Below, piece by piece: positions 1-8,603 of a DNA stretch of 61,191 nucleotides. The notes beneath the pieces are model-generated. The model ran no database searches. It saw nothing but the letters and a program-made list of their open reading frames with translations, and had not been told where the DNA came from. A program made the translations under genes and the position numbers. Position 1 is the first letter of the stretch; every line of letters begins with the position of its first letter. Origin of the DNA: UBA93 sp964477205 (GTDB lineage: Archaea > Micrarchaeota > Micrarchaeia > Norongarragalinales > Norongarragalinaceae); assembly GCA_964477205.1 (NCBI GenBank), contig CAYZDE010000001.1, positions 1-61,191 of the forward strand. Reading direction: 5' to 3'.

Positions 1-117
1 ATTTTTTATTAGTACATACTTATCAGTATAATCATTTTGAAGGGAATTTAGATTTTCTGAAAACCAATTTAAATCAGTTCTAAATTGTTGTATTTGCGTT
101 ATTGTAGCATTAGACAT
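1..117 (-). CDS. Partial small protein, DUF5678-like N-terminus (runs off the left edge)
   Basis: The minus strand is open from an ATG at 117 down to base 1, giving 39 codons with no stop, so the gene continues beyond the window. The peptide is polar, with spaced aromatic residues (W18, F19, Y30, Y35) and a VLI strand near the edge. That pattern resembles the short archaeal DUF5678 family, where a tryptophan-containing helix precedes a 'YxxKYVxI' strand, but only the first third or so is visible. Base composition is clearly more AT-rich than in the genes that follow. The family assignment is tentative; the reading frame itself is likely real. Confidence 0.45.
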   Translation of the reverse strand, partial: MSNATITQIQQFRTDLNWFSENLNSLQNDYTDKYVLIKN

Positions 118-172
118 TTTCAACACTCAGCCTCACATACTCTTTTGGTTAATGTATTTTTAATTGTGTCCT

Positions 173-475
173 TCAAGGCGAGATCCTGCTTTTCCTTCTC
201 TGTGGGGGGGCGGGCTTGTTGTCGGTCTCGTCCATCGGGCCCCAATGAAAGTTGTCGTTATACTTACGCGGGTTGAAGCCTTTCACGGGCCGGGCGCGCT
301 GCCGGCTCTCGTCGGCTCGCTTCTTGAATTGCTGGTAGAGTATGAAGACGACGAGCATGGATGCGAGGGTTACTCCGAGTTCCATGGCTCCTGCAATAGA
401 GAACACTATAACGATGATTGAGGCCGCGATGATTTCAAGAATGGCGCTCTCGGAGTACGCTTCGTTAAGTGGCAC
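173..475 (-). CDS. Small two-helix membrane protein of unknown function
   Basis: 100 codons from an ATG at 475. Residues about 11-30 and 33-49 are hydrophobic and would form a helical hairpin in the membrane. The C-terminal half is strongly basic and proline-rich (many K/R, ending in a PQRRKSR-type tail) and probably faces the cytoplasm. It is transcribed divergently from rpoH across a 180-base gap. I do not recognise a family. The codon composition matches its neighbours, which supports a real gene over the two plus-strand frames that overlap it. Confidence 0.55.
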   Translation of the reverse strand: MPLNEAYSESAILEIIAASIIVIVFSIAGAMELGVTLASMLVVFILYQQFKKRADESRQRARPVKGFNPRKYNDNFHWGPMDETDNKPAPPQRRKSRISP

Positions 476-564
476 GAAATTGTTTAGGCGCTCATCGGTT
501 TTAACCCTTAACGCGCTTTTTATAGTAGTGGAAGTGCCGTAATTCGCTTGAAAACGGCTTTTTG

Positions 565-600
565 GATACCTTTTTAAAGGTTTTTATGCACTAATAGTTG
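565..600 (+). promoter_or_regulatory. Probable promoter of the RNA polymerase operon
   Basis: The segment between the divergent small membrane gene and rpoH contains CCTTTTTAAAGG at 569-580, followed by a T-rich stretch at 581-587. This is an archaeal TATA-like box about 80 bases upstream of the rpoH start. The exact start of transcription cannot be read from sequence. Confidence 0.4.
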
Positions 601-657
601 GTCGTGAGCTTAGCTAAGGGTATTCACTTTAGTTAAGCCGTTTTTCGGTTGGTCACC

Positions 658-885
658 ATGGGTAAGTTTAAACATTTCTTATTGCCCTCCGTCTCTCTCG
701 TTGAGGACGCTGGGAAGATTTTAAAGGAATTGAATTTGGAATCCGCCAGTAAATTCCCTAAGATTTTAGCTACGGATGCTTCCCTGGCGGAAGTTGATTG
801 TTCCCTCGGCGACGTTATTCGCGTTGAAGGGAAGAACCCGGTGACGGGTAAGGGCGAGGTTTACTACCGCGTCGTTGTGGAGTGA
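658..885 (+). CDS. rpoH: DNA-directed RNA polymerase subunit H (Rpo5)
   Basis: This is the archaeal counterpart of the C-terminal assembly domain of eukaryotic Rpb5. It sits at the jaw of RNA polymerase. About 75 residues is normal for the archaeal subunit. The family pattern is visible: a 'KFPKILATD' segment, then 'GDVIRVEGKNPVTGKG' and a terminal 'YYRVVVE' strand. The open frame also allows a TTG start at 649, three codons upstream; I prefer the ATG at 658. It is the first gene of the polymerase operon, followed after 6 bases by rpoB''. Confidence 0.93.
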   Translation: MGKFKHFLLPSVSLVEDAGKILKELNLESASKFPKILATDASLAEVDCSLGDVIRVEGKNPVTGKGEVYYRVVVE

Positions 886-891
886 TTCTTA

Positions 892-2355
892 ATGTACCGA
901 GATTTAGCTAGGGCGTACTTGAAAAATAACGGTTTGGTTAAGGAGCAAGTCGACTCTTACAATCGATTCGTTAAGACCGGCTTGCAGGCGGTCGTCGACG
1001 CGCATAATTTAATCGAGCCGCAAGTCGAGGATTACGCTGTGAAGCTCGGGAAGATTCGAGTTGCCGAGCCGACCGTCGTCGAGGCGGACGGGTCGCGGCA
1101 CCGGTTATTGCCTATCGAGGCGCGCCAGCGTGACTTGAGTTACACCGCCCCGCTCTTCTTGGAGATGACTCCCGTCATAAAAGGCGAGGATAAGAAAACC
1201 GAGGACGTTTACATCGGCGAGCTCCCCGTGATGCTCAAGTCCGACTTGTGTTACTTGAAGAACAAGTCCGAGGACGAACTCATTACCATGGGCGAGGATC
1301 CGATGGACACCGGGGCTTACTTCATTATTAACGGGACCGAGAAGAGCTTGATGACGCTCGAGGACTTGGCTCCGAACCGCATCCTGGTTTCCAAGGACAA
1401 GGACAAGGGGTCGGTGCAGGCGAAGGTTTTCTCGACGCGCTCTGGCTTCCGCGGCCGCTGCACGATTGACCGGAAGAAGGACGGAGCAATGGGCGTTTCC
1501 ATGCCGTCGTATAACCGCTCTCTTGAAATCGTCATGATTTTGCGTGCGCTCGGGTTGTCGAGTGACGAGCGGATTCTCAACGCGTTCGCGGATGCGAAGG
1601 AAGTTAGGAATGATATTTTATTGAATTTGGAGCTGGACGAGTCCAGGAACCGCCCGACGGCAATCGCGACTATTGGAAAGCGCGCGGCTCCCGGGCAGCC
1701 CGAGGAGTATCAGTGCAAGCGCGCTGAATTATTATTAGACCGTTACTTGCTGCCGCACATCGGGGTCGAGCCCAAGGACCGCCTGGCGAAGGCGTATTAC
1801 TTGTGCCGCATGACCGAGCGCGCGGTGTTCGTTGCGGCTAAGAAGAGGCCGGTCGAGGATAAGGACCATTACGCTAACAAGAGGCTGAAGGTGGCGGGGC
1901 GCTTGATGGGTGAGTTGTTCCGTTACGCGTTCCAGTTCTTCGTTAAGGACGTTGCTTACCAAACCGAGCGCGCGAACGTGCGCGGCAGGAAGATGAGCTT
2001 GTTCGCTATTGTCAGGCCGGACGCTTTGAGTGACCGCTTGAAGTATTCCATGGCTACGGGTAATTGGGTCGGCGGGCACACCGGGGTTTGCCAAGTGCTC
2101 GACCGTTATAATTACATTGCGTCGATTTCGTTCATTCGGAGGGTTACCTCGCCTTTGGCGAAGAAGCACCCTCATTACAAGGCGCGTGACTTGCACGGCA
2201 CTCATTGGGGCCGATTGGACCCGAACGAGACGCCTGAAGGGCCGAATTGTGGTTTGATTCGCAATATGGCTTTGTTCTGCGAGGTTTCACCGGGCGTTGA
2301 CGAATTTAAGGTTGAACGCGAAATCAAGAAGATGGGGGTCTCGATGAACTTATGA
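892..2355 (+). CDS. rpoB2: DNA-directed RNA polymerase subunit B'' (N-terminal half of Rpo2)
   Basis: 487 residues forming the N-terminal half of the second largest polymerase subunit. It contains the protrusion, lobe and fork regions. Recognisable segments include 'YFIINGTEKSLMTLEDLAPN' (about residues 143-162), 'GHTGVCQVLDRYNYIASISFIRR' (starting near residue 394), and the terminal 'GTHWGRLDPNETPEGPNCGLI' fork motif near residues 430-450. The gene stops at the usual euryarchaeal split point, and its stop codon overlaps the start of rpoB' (ATGA). Length and end point are normal for split archaeal B subunits. Confidence 0.96.
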   Translation: MYRDLARAYLKNNGLVKEQVDSYNRFVKTGLQAVVDAHNLIEPQVEDYAVKLGKIRVAEPTVVEADGSRHRLLPIEARQRDLSYTAPLFLEMTPVIKGEDKKTEDVYIGELPVMLKSDLCYLKNKSEDELITMGEDPMDTGAYFIINGTEKSLMTLEDLAPNRILVSKDKDKGSVQAKVFSTRSGFRGRCTIDRKKDGAMGVSMPSYNRSLEIVMILRALGLSSDERILNAFADAKEVRNDILLNLELDESRNRPTAIATIGKRAAPGQPEEYQCKRAELLLDRYLLPHIGVEPKDRLAKAYYLCRMTERAVFVAAKKRPVEDKDHYANKRLKVAGRLMGELFRYAFQFFVKDVAYQTERANVRGRKMSLFAIVRPDALSDRLKYSMATGNWVGGHTGVCQVLDRYNYIASISFIRRVTSPLAKKHPHYKARDLHGTHWGRLDPNETPEGPNCGLIRNMALFCEVSPGVDEFKVEREIKKMGVSMNL

Positions 2356-4172
2356 AAAAGCAAAAAGCGAGCATTTTTTTGAATGGACGATTCGTGGGCT
2401 TCCACTCTAACGGCGAGAAGTTGGCGGGCGAAGTGCGAGAGCGCCGCCGCCTCGGCGAATTGGAGTCCGGAGTGAACGTGGCGTTCTTCCGCGCGACTAA
2501 CGAGATTTTTATTAACACGGATGAGGGGCGCGCGGTTAGGCCGCTTATAGTAGTAAAAGACGGCAAGCCGATGGTCACCCCGGAGCACGTGGAGCGCGTT
2601 AAGCGCGGCGAATTACAGTGGAGTGACTTGGTTAAGAACGGTTTAATAGAGTACTTGGATTCCGAGGAGGAAGAGAACGCTTTCGTGGCATTGTATGAGG
2701 ACGCGCTTACCGAAGGAGGCCACACTCACTTGGAGTTGGACCCGACGGGCATCCTCGGCTACGCTTCAGCGCAGCTCCCTTTCCCGGAGTATAACATGGC
2801 TCCCCGCGTGCTCATGGCCGCGCAGCACACTAAGCAGAGCTTGGGTTTGTACGCGGCGAATTACAACTTGCGAACGGACACGCGGGCTCACTTGTTATTC
2901 TACCCGCAAAAGCCGTTGATTCAAAGCGCGGTTTATTCGATGATGCATAATGAGCGGCGCGCTAGCGGGCAGAACTTAGTGGTCGCCGTGTTTTCTTTTG
3001 ACGGGTTTAACACTAACGACGCAATCGTAATGAACCGCTCTGGCATAGAGCGCGCCCTTTCGAGGAGTGCTTTCTTCCGCACTTACAAGTCGGAAGAGCG
3101 CAGGTACCCCGGCGGGCAGCGCGATAAATTCGGTGTTCCCGAGGAATTCGTCCAGAATTACTTGGGGCCGGAAGCGTACGTTCACTTGGATGAGGACGGA
3201 GTCGTTGACCCGGAAACGCCCATTGGAAAGAATGAAGTGTTAGTAGGCAAGACTTCCCCGCCGCGTTTCCTCAAGGAAATCAGCGCTCTCGACGTTGAGA
3301 GTGAGAAACGCCGCGAGTCCAGCGTTACGAGCCGCTCGAACGAGACGGGCATAGTGGACGCGGTAATTCTCAGCAAGACGACGAGCGGGAACAAGAGGAT
3401 TAAGGTTCGCGTTAGGAACGTGAACGTGCCCGAGATCGGGGACAAATTCGCTTCGCGTTTCGGGCAGAAGGGAGTAATTTCTTTAGTCGTGCCGCAGCAC
3501 GAGTTGCCGTTCACCAGGGACGGCATAGTACCCGACTTAATGATTAACCCGCACGCTATCCCCGGCCGTATGACCGCCGGGCACTTGCTTGAAATGCTCG
3601 GGGCCAAAGCGGCCGCGAATGTCGGCGAGGTGAAGGACGGCGCGGCGTTCTCCGGCAGCAAGCAGGAAGAGTTCGAGGTCGAGTTAGAGAAGCGCGGATT
3701 CAGGCCCACCGGAGAGGAAGTATTATACGACCCGAAGACCGGCAGGAAGTTGCGCGCTAAAGTGTTCATAGGCGTAATTTATTACCAGAGGCTGCACCAT
3801 TTGGTCGGCTTGAAGCTGCACGCTCGCTCGCGCGGCCCGATGCAAATGCTCACGCACCAACCCACCGAAGGGCGTGCACGAGAGGGCGGCTTGCGCCTCG
3901 GGGAAATGGAGCGTGATTGTTTCATCGGCTTCGGTGCCGCTTCTCTCTTGAAGGAGCGCATGATTGACTCGAGTGACAAGACCGTCGAGCTCATTTGTGC
4001 GGATTGCGGGCGCATTGCGTTTTACGACCGCTTGAAGAACAAGCGCCGTTGCTCGTTCTGTGACTCGTCGAAGATAGATGAGGTAGAGATGAGTTACGCG
4101 TTCAAGTTGTTGTTGGATGAAATGTCCTCAATCGGGTTGTACCCCCAGTTGAATTTGAAGGATAAGGGTTGA
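2352..4172 (+). CDS. rpoB1: DNA-directed RNA polymerase subunit B' (C-terminal half of Rpo2)
   Basis: 606 residues carrying the hybrid-binding, wall, anchor and clamp parts of Rpo2. Conserved landmarks are 'GQNLVVAVFSFDGFNTNDAIVMNR' (starting near residue 206), 'GDKFASRFGQKGVIS' (residues about 361-375), 'DLMINPHAIPGRMT', and near the C-terminus a zinc-binding CxxC...CxxC pair ('CADCG...CSFC', residues about 550-571). The last element, 'YAFKLLLDEMSSIGLYP', is the typical end of the subunit. It begins with an ATGA overlap on rpoB'' and is followed 7 bases later by a membrane protein gene before rpoA. Confidence 0.96.
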   Translation: MKKQKASIFLNGRFVGFHSNGEKLAGEVRERRRLGELESGVNVAFFRATNEIFINTDEGRAVRPLIVVKDGKPMVTPEHVERVKRGELQWSDLVKNGLIEYLDSEEEENAFVALYEDALTEGGHTHLELDPTGILGYASAQLPFPEYNMAPRVLMAAQHTKQSLGLYAANYNLRTDTRAHLLFYPQKPLIQSAVYSMMHNERRASGQNLVVAVFSFDGFNTNDAIVMNRSGIERALSRSAFFRTYKSEERRYPGGQRDKFGVPEEFVQNYLGPEAYVHLDEDGVVDPETPIGKNEVLVGKTSPPRFLKEISALDVESEKRRESSVTSRSNETGIVDAVILSKTTSGNKRIKVRVRNVNVPEIGDKFASRFGQKGVISLVVPQHELPFTRDGIVPDLMINPHAIPGRMTAGHLLEMLGAKAAANVGEVKDGAAFSGSKQEEFEVELEKRGFRPTGEEVLYDPKTGRKLRAKVFIGVIYYQRLHHLVGLKLHARSRGPMQMLTHQPTEGRAREGGLRLGEMERDCFIGFGAASLLKERMIDSSDKTVELICADCGRIAFYDRLKNKRRCSFCDSSKIDEVEMSYAFKLLLDEMSSIGLYPQLNLKDKG

Positions 4173-4179
4173 GAATTTA

Positions 4180-4644
4180 ATGGCGAGGAAGAAAGCAAAA
4201 GAGCGCTGCCTAGGCGGCTTGCACTTGGTGCTAGCCGTGGCTTTCGGCGCGTTCGTCGTTAAGGCGGGTTTGAGTTACGCGTTCGCGTGGCTAGGCTTGC
4301 TTTCGATGCCCGTGAACTTGTTGTTCCGCGTTGAAACGGCTTACTCGCTTGCTTCTTACGCGGTTTTATTGGCTGCAGGGTATTTTGTTGCAAACCACTT
4401 CGAGCCTAAGATTCGAAAGCTCTTCCTGGCTAGCGTTTCCCTTGCCTTCGTCGTGGCGTGCTTGGACTTACTCTTGCCTGCTTTGTACTCGTTCGTCCCG
4501 TTATTCGGCGGCGCTTCCTTTGACTTGATTGTTTACTCTCAACCCTTGTTTTATGTTTCTTCGTTAGTGTCCGGCGTGGTGTGGGCTTCAATCTTCACCG
4601 TGCTCGGCGCTTTATTGAATGTTTTCGTGGTGAATAAAAAGTGA
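4180..4644 (+). CDS. Four-helix membrane protein embedded in the RNA polymerase operon
   Basis: 154 residues with four hydrophobic segments (about residues 14-35, 54-70, 82-101 and 122-150) and a basic N-terminus (MARKKAKERC), so probably an integral membrane protein. I do not recognise the family. It lies 7 bases after rpoB', and its TGA stop overlaps the GTG start of rpoA (GTGA), so it must be co-transcribed and probably translationally coupled with polymerase subunits. No membrane protein is a normal part of this operon. The codon use does not look foreign. Confidence 0.75.
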   Translation: MARKKAKERCLGGLHLVLAVAFGAFVVKAGLSYAFAWLGLLSMPVNLLFRVETAYSLASYAVLLAAGYFVANHFEPKIRKLFLASVSLAFVVACLDLLLPALYSFVPLFGGASFDLIVYSQPLFYVSSLVSGVVWASIFTVLGALLNVFVVNKK

Positions 4645-7600
4645 AGGCGATTGACTCCATAACGTTCTCGGTGTTTTCCCCCGAGCAAGTTCGAAAGATG
4701 AGTGCGGTGAAGGTAACCGTTGCTGATACTTACGATGAGGACGGCTACCCGATTAGTAGCGGCCTTGCGGACCAGCGTTTGGGAGTCATCGACCCGGGTT
4801 TGAAGTGCAGGACTTGCGGTAACCGAATGAAGGATTGCCCGGGTCACTCCGGCCACATTGAGCTGGCGCGCCCGGTCGTTCACGCGAGCTTCGGCAAGGC
4901 CGTTTACGCTTTGTTGAAGGCGACTTGCAGGGAGTGCGGCCGAGTGCTGAACCCTAAGTCCACGATAACCAAGGTTTCACTTGCTAAGGCTTGCCCGCAT
5001 TGCAGCGCAGAACAAATCAAGATTAAGTTCATTAAGCCAACGAGTTTTTACGAGGAAAAGCGCAAGCTCTTGCCGAACGAGGTGCGCGAGCGCCTCGAGC
5101 GCATCAGTGACGCAGACCTCAAGCATTTAGGCGTTGCCATTCGCCCGGAGAATCTAGTGCTCACGGCGCTGATAGTCGCTCCGGTTACCGTGCGCCCGTC
5201 CATTACCCTTGAAACCGGAGAGCGTTCCGAGGACGATTTGACTCACAAGCTCGTGGACATCCTCCGCATCAACCAGCGCCTTGAAGAAAACATTGACGCT
5301 GGCGCTCCGCAGTTAATCATCGAGGATTTGTGGGAGCTTTTGCAGTACCACGTTACCACTTACTTTAACAACGAGACTTCCGGCGTTCCCCCGGCTAGGC
5401 ATCGTTCGGGCCGCCAACTCAAGACGCTATTCCAGCGGTTGAAGGGCAAGGAAGGCAGGTTCAGGTATAACTTGTCCGGCAAGCGCGTTAATTACAGCGG
5501 GCGCACCGTTGTTTCTCCGGACCCGACGCTTAGCATAAACCAACTCGGCGTTCCCGAGGAGATGGCCGCGGAGTTAACGCTCCCGATTAACGTTACGGAG
5601 TGGAACAAGAAGAGCGTTTGCGAATTCATTCGCGCCAACCCGAATAAAATTAATTACGTGATTCGCTCGGACGGCCGACGCAAGAAGATCACGTCTACGA
5701 ACCTTGATGAAGTGCTCGAGGAAATCGAAGCGGGTTACCGCATCGAGCGCCAACTAACGGACGGCGATTTGGTTATCTTCAACCGCCAGCCGTCGCTCCA
5801 CAGAGTGAGCATGATGTGCCATGAAGTAAAAGTGTTGCCGGGTAAGACCCTGCGCTTTAACATTTGTGATTGCAAGCCGTACAACGCGGACTTCGACGGG
5901 GATGAAATGAACATTCACGTTCCCCAGAATGAGGAGGCTCAGAGTGAGGCGGAAATCCTCATGAAAGTGCAAAATCAAATCATATCGCCTCGCGACGGCC
6001 GTTCAATTATAGGGCTTGAACTAGATCAAATCACCGGGACTTACTTGTTGACGCAGCCCGAAACGATAATCGACAAGGCGGAAGCAATCGACTTGCTTAC
6101 CTTCTCCGGCATTGATGATGCTAAGAGCGCGCTAAAGTCAACGATTACCGGGTCCGAATTATATTCCCGGTTCCTACCCGAAGGATTATCAATGGAATTC
6201 GAGAATAAGGCGCACGAGAAGTGCGTCATTAAGAAAGGCAAGCTCGTGCAAGGCGTTATCGACGGTAACGCAGGCCGGGTATTATTAAAACAAATCTTCA
6301 TTGAGTTCGGCCCGGATGTTGCACGGGAGTACCTTGACGGGGTGAGCCGAGCTTCATGCCGCTTCATGACTACTTACGGCTTCTCGTTGAGTTTGAACGA
6401 TTACGCTTTGCCGCAAGAAGCGCTCGATGAAATCAAGGGCGTTTACGACCAAGGCATGCACGAGCTGGAGAAGCTGGTCAAGCAGCTGCGTTCCGGCCGC
6501 TTGCAACACTTACCCGGGAAGAGCCGGCGCGAGACATTTGAAGAGAAGACAATGCAGCTCCTCGAAGGGACTAGGTATCACACTTGGCAGGTAATCAAGA
6601 AGCACATTCACTTTGCGAAGGTGCCTTTCGAGAACGGCAAAATCCTTAACCATAACTCCGCAGTACTCATGGCGCAGTCCGGCGGCAAGGGCAAGTCCAT
6701 TAACGTAACGCAGATGTGTGGCATGGTCGGCCAGCAAGCCGTGCGTGGAAAGCGCCCGACCAGCGGTTACCAACGCCGCTTACTATCGCACTTCAAGCAG
6801 AACGACTTAGGAGACGAGGCCCGCGGCTTCGTGCACCACTCGTTCAAGGACGGTTTGAACCCGTTCGAGTATTTCTTCCACGCTGCAGGAGGGCGTGACA
6901 GCGTAGTCGACAAGGGTGTTAACCCAGCGAAGACTGGTTACATGCAGCGCCGCCTAGTTAACGCGTTACTGGACTTCGTTGCTTGCGAGGACGGGAGCGT
7001 TCGCGACGCGGAAGGCAATCTGATACAAGTTAATTATAATAATGGAATGCACACTGCCGGCGGCAAGCTGGCTTACGGTGAGCCGGTCGGAGTTGTTGCA
7101 GCGCAGAGCATCGGCGAGCCCGGCACACAAATGACCCTCCGCACTTTCCACTACGCGGGCGTAGCCTCTCTGGCGCAACTAGGATTCACGCGCCTCGTCG
7201 AGCTGGTCGACGCACGCAAGGTTCCTAAAAAGCCCGTCATGGAAATCCACTTGAAGAGGCAGTACCATGACTGGAATAAGGCAAAGAAAGTAGCAGCTTC
7301 CATTGAAGAGATAACCCTGGATAAGATTGCTTCAATTAACGAGGACTTCGACAAGAAAGTCGTGGTAATCGAGCTCGACAAGACCGCGCTCCGCGAGCGC
7401 TCTCTCACAGAGCACCAAGTCGTCAAGCGCATCGAGGAAGTGCATCCGCAGTACAAGCAGAACGGCAACGTGATTACCATCCGCTCTAAGAAGGACACCC
7501 TCAAGAACATCCGCAAGATGACGAACGCGCTCCGTGAACTCCACTTGAAGGGCATACCCGGAATCAACCGCGCCATCCTAATCGAGGACAAGAAGAAAAA

Positions 7601-8042
7601 AGAGATTACGATTGGAACGGACGGCTCGAACTTCGAGGAAGTCTTAAAGCTTCCGGAAGTGAACGGCGAGTTAACGGTAACGAACGACATGCAGGAAATC
7701 AACCGCGTGCTGGGTATCGACGCCGCACGCAATTCCATGATCCTCGAGATTACGAAGGTCCTTAAAGCTCAAGCAATTCCGGTTGACCCGGCGCACATTT
7801 TACTCATCGCCGACGCGATGACCGCAGTCGGCTCAATCAAGAGCGTCGGCAGGCACGGCCTCGCAGGAAACAAAGCGTCAATCATCGCGCGCGCCGCGTT
7901 CGAAGAGACGGCGAAGCACTTAGTGAACGCCTGCATTGCAAACGATTCTGACGCGCTGACCGGAATCGCCGAGAACATCATAATCGGCCAGACCATACCT
8001 TGCGGCACTGGACAAGTTAACTTAGTGATGGACACCGGCTGA
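4641..8042 (+). CDS. rpoA: DNA-directed RNA polymerase subunit A, fused A'+A'' (Rpo1)
   Basis: 1133 residues covering the whole largest subunit as one chain. The N-terminus has the zinc site 'CRTCGNRMKDCPGHSGHI' (residues about 56-73) and a second CxxC...CxxC. The catalytic magnesium loop 'YNADFDGDEMNIHVP' is near residues 413-427. The A'' part begins around residue 800 with 'GEPVGVVAAQSIGEPGTQ', followed by 'MTLRTFHYAGVAS' (trigger loop), and ends in the 'GIAENIIIGQTIPCGTG' motif. Most archaea outside the Thaumarchaeota-like groups encode A' and A'' separately; here there is no stop or restart between them. It starts at GTG 4641, overlapping the upstream stop. A T-rich stretch follows the stop codon. 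Confidence 0.95.
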   Translation: MKAIDSITFSVFSPEQVRKMSAVKVTVADTYDEDGYPISSGLADQRLGVIDPGLKCRTCGNRMKDCPGHSGHIELARPVVHASFGKAVYALLKATCRECGRVLNPKSTITKVSLAKACPHCSAEQIKIKFIKPTSFYEEKRKLLPNEVRERLERISDADLKHLGVAIRPENLVLTALIVAPVTVRPSITLETGERSEDDLTHKLVDILRINQRLEENIDAGAPQLIIEDLWELLQYHVTTYFNNETSGVPPARHRSGRQLKTLFQRLKGKEGRFRYNLSGKRVNYSGRTVVSPDPTLSINQLGVPEEMAAELTLPINVTEWNKKSVCEFIRANPNKINYVIRSDGRRKKITSTNLDEVLEEIEAGYRIERQLTDGDLVIFNRQPSLHRVSMMCHEVKVLPGKTLRFNICDCKPYNADFDGDEMNIHVPQNEEAQSEAEILMKVQNQIISPRDGRSIIGLELDQITGTYLLTQPETIIDKAEAIDLLTFSGIDDAKSALKSTITGSELYSRFLPEGLSMEFENKAHEKCVIKKGKLVQGVIDGNAGRVLLKQIFIEFGPDVAREYLDGVSRASCRFMTTYGFSLSLNDYALPQEALDEIKGVYDQGMHELEKLVKQLRSGRLQHLPGKSRRETFEEKTMQLLEGTRYHTWQVIKKHIHFAKVPFENGKILNHNSAVLMAQSGGKGKSINVTQMCGMVGQQAVRGKRPTSGYQRRLLSHFKQNDLGDEARGFVHHSFKDGLNPFEYFFHAAGGRDSVVDKGVNPAKTGYMQRRLVNALLDFVACEDGSVRDAEGNLIQVNYNNGMHTAGGKLAYGEPVGVVAAQSIGEPGTQMTLRTFHYAGVASLAQLGFTRLVELVDARKVPKKPVMEIHLKRQYHDWNKAKKVAASIEEITLDKIASINEDFDKKVVVIELDKTALRERSLTEHQVVKRIEEVHPQYKQNGNVITIRSKKDTLKNIRKMTNALRELHLKGIPGINRAILIEDKKKKEITIGTDGSNFEEVLKLPEVNGELTVTNDMQEINRVLGIDAARNSMILEITKVLKAQAIPVDPAHILLIADAMTAVGSIKSVGRHGLAGNKASIIARAAFEETAKHLVNACIANDSDALTGIAENIIIGQTIPCGTGQVNLVMDTG

Positions 8043-8058
8043 AACCAGGGCCCGCTAA

Positions 8059-8099
8059 TTTTTTTATTTTAAAAAAAAAAGAGGGAGCGCGAGCTCCCT
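8059..8099 (-). terminator. Hairpin terminator shared by convergent genes
   Basis: A perfect 7-bp stem with a GCGA loop (AGGGAGC, loop 8089-8092, GCTCCCT, positions 8082-8099) lies between the convergent rpoA and the 8121-8525 gene. Read on the minus strand, the hairpin is followed by a run of ten T. Read on the plus strand, rpoA is followed by the T-rich stretch 8059-8070. It therefore probably ends transcription in both directions. Confidence 0.7.
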
Positions 8100-8120
8100 A
8101 CTTACCTAGAAAGAGTTTTT

Positions 8121-8525
8121 TCACGCGGCCGGCTTTCCGCCTTCCTTTTCCTCTACGCGAATGCGGGGAATGTTTAACGGAGCGCCTAGGCCAATGCAGT
8201 ACGATAAGAGCGTGCCCGTGCTGGTCGCCGAGTAATTCACGGCGGTTAACGCGTCCTCCGCGAACGAGGGAATGAGCTTCTTGTTCTCCTTCCACTCCTT
8301 TAAGACTGCCTTGCGGGACGCTTCGTCCTCTTGCGCGTAAACCACGCCTTTTATGACCATTTCGGCGACTCCCGGCTCGTACTTAATCGTGTACTCGTAC
8401 TCGACTACGAGCTTGCCGCCTTCCTCGGTAACGCCTTTAACGTCCATGTTAACGCTCAAGCCCTGGGCTTGCTCTTCCTTGAGCTTCTTAGCCTGAACCG
8501 AATTCACTTTTCCTCCGATAATCAA
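8121..8525 (-). CDS. Conserved archaeal protein, possibly SecB-like
   Basis: 134 residues, soluble, with an alternating strand pattern ('KLVVEYEYTIKYEPGVAEMVIKGVVYA') followed by a helical segment and a C-terminal 'LSYCIGLGAPLNIPRIRV' motif. This layout recalls small archaeal proteins described as SecB-like, which would be a chaperone role, but I cannot confirm homology by eye. The longest frame starts with TTG at 8525, preceded by an AAGGTGG ribosome binding site. A GTG six codons further in also has GGAGG before it. It ends 22 bases from the shared terminator hairpin and is probably monocistronic. Confidence 0.7.
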   Translation of the reverse strand: MIIGGKVNSVQAKKLKEEQAQGLSVNMDVKGVTEEGGKLVVEYEYTIKYEPGVAEMVIKGVVYAQEDEASRKAVLKEWKENKKLIPSFAEDALTAVNYSATSTGTLLSYCIGLGAPLNIPRIRVEEKEGGKPAA

Positions 8526-8603
8526 ATTAAACCACCTTTTGAGTGTTAGTCGGACTAAATAAGGATTATTCCCCTTTAAAGGCGTTTTGTCACTTGTTGG
8601 GAA

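Noticed and set aside
3182..3769. A 195-codon open frame on the minus strand
   Set aside because: Antisense shadow of rpoB'; the composition follows from its codon bias and no family resemblance is seen.
7151..7738. A 195-codon open frame on the minus strand
   Set aside because: Antisense to the A'' half of rpoA, whose conserved motifs leave no doubt about the true strand.
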